From contig CAKZVN010000330.1 in the NCBI GenBank assembly GCA_937922105.1, positions 1 through 7,430 on the forward strand: DNA of 7,430 bases, given 5' to 3'. Positions 1 through 5,430 of the stretch are shown piece after piece. Source of the stretch: an uncultured Litorilinea sp. GTDB taxonomy: Bacteria > Chloroflexota > Anaerolineae > Caldilineales > Caldilineaceae. The notes beneath the pieces are model-generated. The model was not told where the DNA came from. It saw only the letters and a program-made list of their open reading frames with translations, and did not search any database. Within the stretch, counting starts at the first letter, position 1, and every line of letters starts with the position of its first letter. The position numbers and the translations under genes are program-made.

Positions 1-255
1 CCGCTCATGATCACACCGCTCGTGCCCCTCGCCGGCTATGGCTTTGGGCTGGGGTCGCGCGTCTTGCGCAATGTCGCCGAGTCGGAGATGCCGGGCAGCG
101 TGGGCGAGTTCGGCTGGAGTGGCGCGGCGCATACTTATTACTGGGTGGACCCTGTCGAGGAGTTGGTGGGCGTGTTGATGACCCAGGACATGATGGGCTT
201 CGACCCGCTGCCCAATGACTTCCGCGTGTTGGCTTACCAAGCAGTGGTGGACTGA
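1..255 (+). CDS. Serine hydrolase, beta-lactamase/PBP fold (C-terminal fragment)
   Basis: The reading frame is open from the first base and ends at TGA 253-255, so only the last 84 codons of a longer gene are present. The visible protein has a G-Y-G-F-G-L-G strand, then E-F-G-W-S-G-A-A-H-T-Y-Y-W-V-D-P, and ends F-R-V-L-A-Y-Q-A-V-V-D. This is the usual C-terminus of the Beta-lactamase family PF00144 (class C-like serine hydrolases and esterases). In that family the strand after GEFGW-GGA carries the third active-site motif, the counterpart of the KTG box; here it reads W-S-G-A. The SxxK nucleophile motif and the YxN motif lie outside the window, so substrate (ester, peptide or beta-lactam) cannot be inferred. 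The ATG at position 7 is an internal Met, not a start. The gene is convergent with the leftward protease operon. Confidence 0.85.
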   Translation, partial: PLMITPLVPLAGYGFGLGSRVLRNVAESEMPGSVGEFGWSGAAHTYYWVDPVEELVGVLMTQDMMGFDPLPNDFRVLAYQAVVD

Positions 256-293
256 ACCTGGCGCCGGGATGAGGGGCGTAGATGGGTCTACGG

Positions 294-325
294 AGGGTGG
301 GCAGGCCGTTCGGGTCGCCCACCCT
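294..325. terminator. Hairpin downstream of the serine hydrolase gene
   Basis: Perfect 9-base inverted repeat: AGGGTGGGC at 294-302 and GCCCACCCT at 317-325, with a 14-base loop. It starts 39 bases after the hydrolase stop codon. A smaller hairpin (GTAGA 278-282, TCTAC 287-291) sits just before it. No run of T follows on either strand, so it is not a classic intrinsic terminator. It may be an mRNA 3'-end stabiliser or a Rho-assisted stop. Confidence 0.35.
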
Positions 326-376
326 GATTGTGTCGAGAGCCGCCCAGGGCTGAAGCCGCTGAGGCTACGCTGCCAC

Positions 377-404
377 GCCCTCTCAAGGGAACTTAAGAGA
401 GGGC
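377..404. terminator. Hairpin between convergent genes, probable (bidirectional) terminator
   Basis: GCCCTCTC at 377-384 pairs exactly with GAGAGGGC at 397-404. Inside it AAG (385-387) and CTT (392-394) extend the helix, capped by GGAA, a GNRA-type tetraloop, with two unpaired A at 395-396. On the plus strand a moderately T-rich stretch follows (TAGCTTGCTT). On the minus strand no T run follows. Its place in the gap between convergent stop codons at 255 and 492 suits a shared transcription end point. The structure is seen directly; terminator function is inferred. Confidence 0.5.
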
Positions 405-491
405 TAGCTTGCTTGGCGCAGGGATTGTGGGTAGCCGGGCGGTTTAGCGTCCGGCGGTCTCCTGCGGCGCGCGAACCGACTGCGTGTAGGC

Positions 492-1334
492 TTAGCTTCC
501 TTCGTGCTTGCCCGCGATTGCCGGTCGCGAGCGAGGGGCGGGGATGTATTCGACGGAAGGGCGCCGTTGTGCGGTCTGCGGATAGAGTGCCATGATCTCG
601 TAGACGAGTTCCGGCGGCTGGGTATTGATGGGCAGGCCGAGCGCACGCGCTTCGTGGACGGTGATGGGGTAGTCGTGGGTGAATACCCCGGTTGCCAGGG
701 TCGTGGCGACCTGTTCGGCTTGCTCGGCAGCCATTTTGTCCTTGAGCAACTCCACCACGGTTGCTTTCACCTGGCGGATGGCTTTTTCCGCGATATCGGC
801 CAAAATCAGCGTTTCGTCGTCAATCTGGTCAATGGACTTGCGCTCCAGCACCTTGAGGATGGAGGCTGCCGGTTGTTGACCGAGTTGCGGGTCAACCGGA
901 CCGAGCACGGCATTTTCATCCATCACGATCTCGTCCGCGGCGAGGGCAATGAGCGTGCCGCCGGACATGGCGTAGTGGGGCACGATGACGGTCACTTTGG
1001 CGGGATGGCGGCGCAGGGCGTGGGCGATCTGTTCGGCAGCCAACACCAACCCGCCGGGCGTATGCACGATCAGGTCAATGGGCACATCATTGTCGGTCAT
1101 CTTGATGGCGCGCAAGATGGCTTCCGAGTCGTTGATGTCAATGTAGCGAAAGAGCGGAAAGCCGAGAAAGCCCATGGTCTCCTGGCGATGGATGAGGGCG
1201 ATCACCCGGCTCTTGCGCTCGCGTTCCAGCCGTCCGAGCGCGCGCAGGCGCTCAGCCTCCAACATTCTCTGGCGGATGACCGGCTGTAAGGACGAGATGA
1301 TCAGAAAAATCCAGAGCAGCGAGAAAAAGTCCAT
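492..1334 (-). CDS. Membrane-anchored ClpP-fold serine protease, SDH_sah family
   Basis: The 280-residue protein resembles the SDH_sah family (PF01972), distant relatives of ClpP and SppA. Residues 3-20 form one hydrophobic segment (FFSLLWIFLIISSL), a likely N-terminal membrane anchor. A charged stretch at about 22-43 follows, then the ClpP/crotonase-like core. Core motifs are HTPGG at 91-95 (oxyanion-hole loop) and YAMSGGT at 121-127, with Ser124 as probable nucleophile. D-E-I-V-M-D (134-139), L-G-P-V-D-P-Q (144-150) and HDYPIT (220-225) are also typical of the family. Lys166, about 40 residues after the serine, could be the general base by analogy with SppA-like enzymes; this is inferred. 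The start at 1334 is supported by AGGAG seven bases upstream. The gene lies 36 bases after the rhomboid gene, same strand, so they form an operon. Family members are often annotated as serine dehydrogenase proteinase; the native substrate here is unknown. Confidence 0.88.
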   Translation of the reverse strand: MDFFSLLWIFLIISSLQPVIRQRMLEAERLRALGRLERERKSRVIALIHRQETMGFLGFPLFRYIDINDSEAILRAIKMTDNDVPIDLIVHTPGGLVLAAEQIAHALRRHPAKVTVIVPHYAMSGGTLIALAADEIVMDENAVLGPVDPQLGQQPAASILKVLERKSIDQIDDETLILADIAEKAIRQVKATVVELLKDKMAAEQAEQVATTLATGVFTHDYPITVHEARALGLPINTQPPELVYEIMALYPQTAQRRPSVEYIPAPRSRPAIAGKHEGS

Positions 1335-1341
1335 AGTGAAG

Positions 1342-1346
1342 CTCCT
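1342..1346 (-). promoter_or_regulatory. Ribosome binding site of the SDH_sah protease gene
   Basis: On the minus strand AGGAG lies 7 bases before the ATG at 1334. It fixes the start and shows that the gene is translated on its own within the two-gene transcript. Confidence 0.7.
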
Positions 1347-1370
1347 GGAAGGATGCTGAGACGGCTCAAC

Positions 1371-2066
1371 TCACCACGGATAGTATTCGTCATAATACCG
1401 GCGCCGCGCCGGACGGTTCACCAGGAACAGGCGCACGAGCACGATTCCCGCCACAAAGCCGCCCACATGTGCCCACCACGCCACGCCGCCCAGGGCTTGC
1501 ACGCCGCTCAAGGTGCTGAAGGTGGCATTGAGCAACTGTGAGGCAAACCACACCCCCAGGTAAAACACTGCCGGGATTTCCACGATCCAGGGCAGGAACA
1601 GAATCGGGATGAGGGTGATGACGCGCGCGGTGGGGTAGAGCAGCAGATAGGCGCCCAACACGCCGCTGATCGCGCCGCTGGCGCCGATGGCGGGAATGGT
1701 GGAGCCGGCATTGAAGAAGATATGAGCCAACGCGGCGGCTAGCCCGCACAGGACATAGAAGACCAAGTAGCGCCCGGACCCCATGCGGTCTTCTACGTTG
1801 TCGCCGAAGATATAGAGCGCCAGCATGTTGCTGAAGAGATGCATCCAGCCGCCATGAAGAAACATGCCGCTGATCAGCGTGCCGGCTTCTCCCAGGCTGG
1901 GCCGACTCAGCAACCGCGCCGGAACGACCCCCAGCGCGGTGACCAACGCCTCGGCGTGACTGCCCGCCGAGAGCACCCAGAAAAATACCAGCACATTGGC
2001 ACTGATCAACATCCAATTGACAAACGGGAAGGAGCGAGCCTGGACCGTATCCTTGAGCGGGATCAT
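1371..2066 (-). CDS. Rhomboid family intramembrane serine protease
   Basis: A 231-residue polytopic membrane protein of the rhomboid family (PF01694), which cleaves transmembrane segments within the lipid bilayer. Numbered from the ATG at 2066, the active-site features are complete. H-G-G-W-M-H-L-F-S-N-M at 71-81 contains His76 and Asn80, equivalent to the oxyanion-hole His and Asn of E. coli GlpG. G-A-S-G at 128-131 gives nucleophile Ser130. H-V-G-G-F at 200-204 gives catalytic His200. Hydrophobic segments lie near 17-34, 64-88, 98-118, 124-143, 147-175 and 200-216, consistent with the six-helix core. The tail is short and rich in Arg and Tyr. An ATG at 2114 in the same frame would add 16 Pro/Gly/Ala-rich residues, but AGGTGAGGAAG just before the ATG at 2066 favours the shorter form. 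It is first in an operon with the SDH_sah protease. Substrates cannot be told from sequence. Confidence 0.92.
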   Translation of the reverse strand: MIPLKDTVQARSFPFVNWMLISANVLVFFWVLSAGSHAEALVTALGVVPARLLSRPSLGEAGTLISGMFLHGGWMHLFSNMLALYIFGDNVEDRMGSGRYLVFYVLCGLAAALAHIFFNAGSTIPAIGASGAISGVLGAYLLLYPTARVITLIPILFLPWIVEIPAVFYLGVWFASQLLNATFSTLSGVQALGGVAWWAHVGGFVAGIVLVRLFLVNRPARRRYYDEYYPW

Positions 2067-2130
2067 CTGGGCTTCCTCACCTGGGCCGGGTGATGCGGCA
2101 GGCGGATGTGGCAACGGCGCGGACGTCGTG

Positions 2131-2153
2131 CCGTATAGAGCATACTATAGCGG
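2131..2153. promoter_or_regulatory. Dyad overlapping the rhomboid -10 region, possible operator
   Basis: TATAG (2134-2138), six bases, then CTATA (2145-2149) is a perfect short inverted repeat. It is flanked by CCG (2131-2133) and CGG (2151-2153), offset by one base. It covers the -10 element and the probable start site of the leftward promoter, a place where a repressor would act. The symmetry may also be chance, because a -10 sequence is itself T/A-rich. Confidence 0.3.
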
Positions 2154-2172
2154 TGAGGGAAGGGGCGGTCAA
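2144..2172 (-). promoter_or_regulatory. Sigma70-type promoter for the rhomboid/protease operon
   Basis: Reading the minus strand, TTGACC (2172-2167) is followed by a 17-base spacer and TATAGT (2149-2144). Each hexamer matches the bacterial housekeeping consensus at 5 of 6 positions, with optimal spacing. Transcription would start near 2137, giving a leader of about 70 bases before the rhomboid ATG at 2066. It is the best promoter seen in the window. Confidence 0.7.
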
Positions 2173-2211
2173 ACGCGACGGACGCCGGATATGGGGCAGA
2201 GTGATTTTGCG

Positions 2212-2220
2212 TGGTAGAAT
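2212..2220 (+). promoter_or_regulatory. Possible extended -10 promoter for the two-component operon
   Basis: TG-G-TAGAAT at 2212-2220 matches an extended -10 element (TGnTATAAT) with one mismatch in the hexamer. No convincing -35 hexamer lies 16-18 bases upstream. The leader to the kinase ATG at 2323 would be about 95 bases long. It lies roughly 40 bases beyond the -35 of the divergent protease promoter, so the two could share regulators. Confidence 0.35.
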
Positions 2221-2322
2221 TCGGAGCAAGACCAACGCCTTCTATCTCGCGGTCGAGCGTCCGGCAACCTGTGAAGCTGGGGCGCTTCCTCTGCCCAGGA
2301 TTCGACCGGCTGATTTGCGCTT

Positions 2323-4257
2323 ATGTTTGCGGAACGGAATTCGTTGCGCAGCCATTTGTGGCTGCTCTTTGGCGCATTTCTGGGGCTGGTGGTCGCCTCG
2401 GTGACCATTACCTTTCTCGCGCTCGAGACCCAGCGCCAAGATGCGCTAGCCGTCAACCTGGCGGGCCGCCAGCGCATGCTCTCCCAGCAGATGACTTGGT
2501 TGGCGCTCACCCGCCGCGACGATGCGGCGCTGGCGCAGGCGCGTGCGCGCTTCGCCCAGACGTTGCGCGCCTTGCAGTGGGGGGGCGAAGTCGTGGACGC
2601 CGAGGGGCGCACGGTTGCGTTGCCCGCGGCGGCGGACCCGTTGCTGCGGCGCCAATTGGCGGCGGTGGACGAGGTCTGGCAACGCTTTGATCGCCTGCTT
2701 ACGCAACCGCGTGCTGCGTCACCGGTGGCTGGCGACGCGGCGCCGGACTCGGCGACGGCGGCGCTGACCGGCGCGGCGTTGGAGTTGGTGGCGGCATTGG
2801 ATGTCGCGGTGAGCCGTTTGGCGGAGCTAGCCCAAGCCAAGGTCTATCGCTTGCAACTCATCCAGGGCACTTTTCTGGTGCTGGCGCTGCTTTTGCTGGC
2901 GGCTGCCTATCGGGTGACGCAACGGCGACTCGTTATCCCCCTGGTTGCGCTGGACCAAGCGGCGCGCGACATGGCGGCGGGCGATTTGACCGCGCCTATC
3001 CCGCGCCTTGCCGTCGCCGAGTTTAGCCGCCTGGCGCACGCGCTGGAGAGGATGCGCGTCGAGGTCTTGGCAAGCCACCGTCAGTTGGAGGCGCGCGTCC
3101 AGCAACGCACGCGTGAGTTGAACACGGCCTTTGAGTTTAGCCAGGAGATCGCCGCCCAGCTGGAGCTGAGCCGGCTGCTCGATTCGGTCACCGACCGCGC
3201 GTGTGCCTTGATGGGAGGGCGTGCGGCTGCGCTCTGTCTACTGGACGAGCGCGCCGGTGTGCTACGCTTGGCCGCGGGCAGCGGTGAGGGGCAGACCGAC
3301 CTGACCCTGCGCCAGTCGGTGGACGCCGACCTCCCGCGCCAGGTGATCGGCGCGGGCCGCACGGTGGTGGCGGAGACCGCATGCGCCGGATGTGGCTTTT
3401 TGCGCCGTCTCCCCGGCAATCAGTGTGTGGCGACCCCGCTGCGCGCCGGGGGCGCGACGCTGGGCGCGCTCTGTGTGGTGCGACCCCAAGAGATTGACTT
3501 CGATGACCAGGAGCAAGCCGCGTTCACGCTCCTCGCCAACGCGGCTGCGGTCGCGATTGTCAACGCGCGCTTGGTGGAAGCAGGGCGCCAACAGGCCCAG
3601 GAGAGCGCCGTCCAGGCCGAGCGCGCCCGTCTTGCCGCCGATTTGCACGACAATTTGGCGCAAACGCTGAGTTTTCTGAACTTGAAGGTGGACCGGCTGC
3701 ACGAACTGATTGCGGCAGGGGAAGCGGAGGCCGCCGCCGAGGAATTGGCCCAGATGCGCGGCGCGACAACGCGCGCCTACGCCCAAGTGCGTGCGGCGCT
3801 CACCGGGCTGCGCCTGCCCGAAGGCAAGGACGAGGGCTTTGCCGACCGGCTGGCAGCCTGCATTGACGAGGTGATGGATGCCACCGGGTTGGCTGTTGCG
3901 CTGGAGATGCGCGTGGCGTCGTTGCCCGTGCTCTCGGCGGTTGTGCAGCAGCAGGTGCTGCACATCGTGCGCGAGGCGCTGGTCAACGCGTGGCGCCATG
4001 CCCAAGCCGGTCGAGTGGAGGTCATCGTCGCCCAGGAAGATGACCAGCTGCTGTTTACCGTCCGTGACGACGGATGCGGCTTTGACCCCGGCGCGGTGGA
4101 CGAGAGCGAGCATCTGGGCCTTGCCATCATGCGCGCACGCGCCGAGCGCAGCGGCGGGGAGTTGTCTATCCGAGCGCAGCCGGGAGCCGGGACGCAAATC
4201 TGCGTGCGTTATCCCTTGCCCGCGCGGCGTGAAGCTCCCGCTCAGGAGGCCGCATGA
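2323..4257 (+). CDS. NarX-like sensor histidine kinase (PilJ-type sensor, HAMP, GAF, HisKA_3, HATPase)
   Basis: A 644-residue inner-membrane kinase. A first membrane helix (about 12-33) leads into a periplasmic region (34-177) that opens with V-N-L-A-G-R-Q-R-M-L-S (44-54). This is the P-box shared by NarX/NarQ and PilJ-type domains; Arg51 matches the NarX arginine that contacts nitrate. A second helix lies at about 178-197, then HAMP (198-250), a coiled-coil linker (about 250-280) and a GAF-like module (281-418). That module has Cys354-x2-Cys357 and Cys368, plus Cys294, Cys305 and Cys384. The transmitter has phosphoacceptor His442 in D-L-H-D-N-L-A-Q-T-L (HisKA_3), N-box Glu551/Asn555, D-D-G-C-G-F-D (582-588) and H-L-G-L (597-600). 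An in-frame TGA at 2311 lies just upstream and no alternative start codon lies between, so the ATG at 2323 is the earliest possible start, although its ribosome site is poor. The end overlaps the regulator gene by four bases. Signal: nitrate/nitrite is likely, not proven, because many PilJ-type domains share this motif. Confidence 0.9.
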   Translation: MFAERNSLRSHLWLLFGAFLGLVVASVTITFLALETQRQDALAVNLAGRQRMLSQQMTWLALTRRDDAALAQARARFAQTLRALQWGGEVVDAEGRTVALPAAADPLLRRQLAAVDEVWQRFDRLLTQPRAASPVAGDAAPDSATAALTGAALELVAALDVAVSRLAELAQAKVYRLQLIQGTFLVLALLLLAAAYRVTQRRLVIPLVALDQAARDMAAGDLTAPIPRLAVAEFSRLAHALERMRVEVLASHRQLEARVQQRTRELNTAFEFSQEIAAQLELSRLLDSVTDRACALMGGRAAALCLLDERAGVLRLAAGSGEGQTDLTLRQSVDADLPRQVIGAGRTVVAETACAGCGFLRRLPGNQCVATPLRAGGATLGALCVVRPQEIDFDDQEQAAFTLLANAAAVAIVNARLVEAGRQQAQESAVQAERARLAADLHDNLAQTLSFLNLKVDRLHELIAAGEAEAAAEELAQMRGATTRAYAQVRAALTGLRLPEGKDEGFADRLAACIDEVMDATGLAVALEMRVASLPVLSAVVQQQVLHIVREALVNAWRHAQAGRVEVIVAQEDDQLLFTVRDDGCGFDPGAVDESEHLGLAIMRARAERSGGELSIRAQPGAGTQICVRYPLPARREAPAQEAA

Positions 4258-4928
4258 GCCGCAAGCGTGTGGTCTTGGCGGACGACCACGAACTGTTTCG
4301 CGCCGGGCTGGCAGGCTTGATTGACGCCCAACCCGACTTGACCGTGGTGGGACAGGCCGGCGATGGCTTCGAGGCGCTGCAACTGGCGCGCCGGTTGCGC
4401 CCCGATCTGGTGATTATGGACATCTCCATGCCGGTGTGCAACGGTCTGGAAGCCACACGGCTCCTGCGCGCTACGCCGGATTTAGCCGGTCTCCGCATTG
4501 TCATGTTGACCATCCATGACGAGGACGAGAAGCTCTTTGAGGCGGTGAAGGCGGGGGCCGACGGCTATTTGCTCAAGAGCACCAACTCGGTGGAATTTTT
4601 GCGCGGGATACGCGCAGCGCTGGCGGGGGAGGCGATCCTGCCGCCCAAGCTGGCGAGCCGCCTGATAGAGGAATTCAGCCGCATGGCGGCGCGGCTCCCC
4701 GCAGAGGAGACGCCCGCCGGCTCCCCGGCGGCAGCCGATAGCTTGACCGCGCGCGAGCGCGAAGTCCTCGAACTGATTGCCCAAAACGCCTCCGACCGCG
4801 AGATTGCCGACCGGCTCTCCCTGAGCGTCCACACGGTCAAGAGCCATGTGCGCAATATCCTCGCCAAACTCCACGCGGTCAACCGGCGCGCCGCAGTTAA
4901 CCGCGCCCGCCACCAGGGGTTGCTCTAA
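4254..4928 (+). CDS. NarL/FixJ-family response regulator
   Basis: A 224-residue DNA-binding regulator, close in length to E. coli NarL. The N-terminal receiver has the full phosphorylation set: acidic pair Asp10/Asp11, phosphoacceptor Asp56 in V-I-M-D-I-S-M-P, Thr86 and Lys108 in Y-L-L-K-S. A proline/alanine-rich linker (about 145-163) joins it to a GerE/LuxR-type helix-turn-helix domain. That domain starts L-T-A-R-E-R-E-V-L (164-172), with the recognition helix in V-H-T-V-K-S-H-V-R-N (192-201). The start ATGA overlaps the kinase stop, and AGGAGG (4244-4249) lies four bases ahead. Overlap and pairing make it the cognate partner of the HisKA_3 kinase. The likely target is the oxidoreductase operon directly downstream, though no perfect NarL heptamer was spotted there. 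Confidence 0.93.
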   Translation: MSRKRVVLADDHELFRAGLAGLIDAQPDLTVVGQAGDGFEALQLARRLRPDLVIMDISMPVCNGLEATRLLRATPDLAGLRIVMLTIHDEDEKLFEAVKAGADGYLLKSTNSVEFLRGIRAALAGEAILPPKLASRLIEEFSRMAARLPAEETPAGSPAAADSLTAREREVLELIAQNASDREIADRLSLSVHTVKSHVRNILAKLHAVNRRAAVNRARHQGLL

Positions 4929-4963
4929 CCCTACCCGACGATAGACCTAGTTCTTCCTGCCAC

Positions 4964-4991
4964 AGAGTGATCGTCAAGATCGCTCTTTTTT
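4964..4991 (+). terminator. Intrinsic terminator after the two-component operon
   Basis: Arms AGAGTGATC (4964-4972) and GATCGCTCT (4978-4986) form nine pairs in RNA, with one G-U, around a five-base loop. T4986 both closes the stem and begins a run of six T (4986-4991). It starts 36 bases after the regulator stop. It separates the regulator transcript from the oxidoreductase operon, which should therefore have its own promoter between about 4992 and 5075. Confidence 0.8.
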
Positions 4992-4994
4992 CAT

Positions 4995-5027
4995 GCGCGC
5001 GCATCCCCAGTGAGGGATGGCGCGCGC
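4995..5027. promoter_or_regulatory. Strong GC hairpin upstream of the oxidoreductase operon
   Basis: Left arm 4995-5007 (GCGCGCGCATCCC) pairs with 5014-5019 and 5021-5027, with only G5020 bulged. This gives a 13-pair stem with a six-base loop. Its left side also contains the perfect palindrome ATGCGCGCGCAT (4993-5004). No T run follows it on either strand, so it is not a standard terminator. It lies 48 bases before the next start codon and only 3 bases after the T run of the preceding terminator. It could be an operator, a 5' mRNA stabiliser or a backup stop; its role is unknown. I could not identify a convincing -35/-10 pair in 5028-5075. Confidence 0.4.
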
Positions 5028-5075
5028 AGGCGCGCTTGCCTATCCTGGGGGTGAGACCAATCAGGGGGTGTTGCC

Positions 5076-5426
5076 ATGAGCGCGGCGACGGTGCATCGGG
5101 TCTTTATTGTGGGCGATTCGCTCTTTGCCGAATCGGTCACCGAACTGCTGGGCCATTCCCCGGCGGTCAGTATCGTCGGCGTCGCAGCGACCGTCACGGC
5201 GGCTCTGCCCCAGCTGCACCAGTGTCGGCCCGATTTGGTGATTGTCTTGAGCAGCGGCGCCGATCCTGCCGAGGACTTGGGGCCGTTGCTCGCCCAGGTT
5301 CCCGACCTTCCCATCTTGCGCGCAGATTTGTCCGTCAACGATCTGCGTCTCATCCGCAGCCGGCGGGTGCAGGCGCGTGTGACCGACCTGCTGGCGACCA
5401 TTCGAGCTTTGCCCATTCGGAGGTAA
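5076..5426 (+). CDS. Receiver-like protein lacking the phosphoacceptor (pseudo-receiver)
   Basis: A 116-residue soluble protein with no signal peptide, membrane segment or DNA-binding domain. It lines up by eye with the receiver domain of the NarL-type regulator just upstream. H-R-V-F-I-V-G-D-S-L-F (7-17) matches its first strand, S-I-V-G (32-35) its second, and R-P-D-L-V-I-V-L-S-S (51-60) the phosphoacceptor strand. Leu58 takes the place of the aspartate, only one acid (Asp14) of the usual pair remains, and the Thr and Lys switch residues are not recognisable. It therefore should not accept phosphate the usual way. G-G-G-G-G-T-G (5064-5070) precedes the ATG. Its stop overlaps the ribosome site of the oxidoreductase gene four bases on, which implies co-translation. 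Possible roles are a regulatory partner of the NarX/NarL-like pair or an assembly factor for the enzyme. I do not recognise a named family. That it is a real gene is supported by spacing and codon use like its neighbours. Confidence 0.8.
   Translation: MSAATVHRVFIVGDSLFAESVTELLGHSPAVSIVGVAATVTAALPQLHQCRPDLVIVLSSGADPAEDLGPLLAQVPDLPILRADLSVNDLRLIRSRRVQARVTDLLATIRALPIRR
5419..5424 (+). promoter_or_regulatory. Ribosome binding site of the alpha-subunit gene
   Basis: GGAGGT lies six bases before the ATG at 5431 and overlaps the TAA (5424-5426) of the upstream gene by one base. It fixes the start of the Tat-signal protein and points to translational coupling. Confidence 0.8.
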
Positions 5427-5430
5427 TCCT

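Noticed and set aside
215..595. A 126-codon plus-strand frame in the convergent gap
   Set aside because: It overlaps the hydrolase and protease ends and runs through the hairpins. There is no ribosome site and no recognisable protein family.
504..1289. A 261-codon open frame on the plus strand opposite the SDH_sah protease gene
   Set aside because: It lies wholly antisense to a gene with clear family motifs. Its translation shows no recognisable domain. Long antisense frames are common in GC-rich DNA.
2067..2114. An upstream ATG that would lengthen the rhomboid protein by 16 residues
   Set aside because: A good ribosome site sits directly before the ATG at 2066 and would lie inside the extension. 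The added residues are Pro/Gly/Ala-rich and not typical of rhomboid N-termini.
3262..4197. A 311-codon minus-strand frame inside the histidine kinase gene
   Set aside because: It is antisense to well-defined GAF, HisKA_3 and HATPase domains, and its composition is that of a GC-driven shadow.
4929..5075. NarL-type TACYYMT heptamers as evidence that the adjacent regulator controls the operon
   Set aside because: Only imperfect matches, such as TACCCGA near 4932, were seen by eye, which is expected by chance. A distant NarL relative may also use another site.
5028..5075. TTGCCT at 5036 as a -35 element for the oxidoreductase operon
   Set aside because: At a 17-base spacing the -10 position reads AATCAG, far from TATAAT. 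The promoter may depend on an activator but cannot be placed from sequence.
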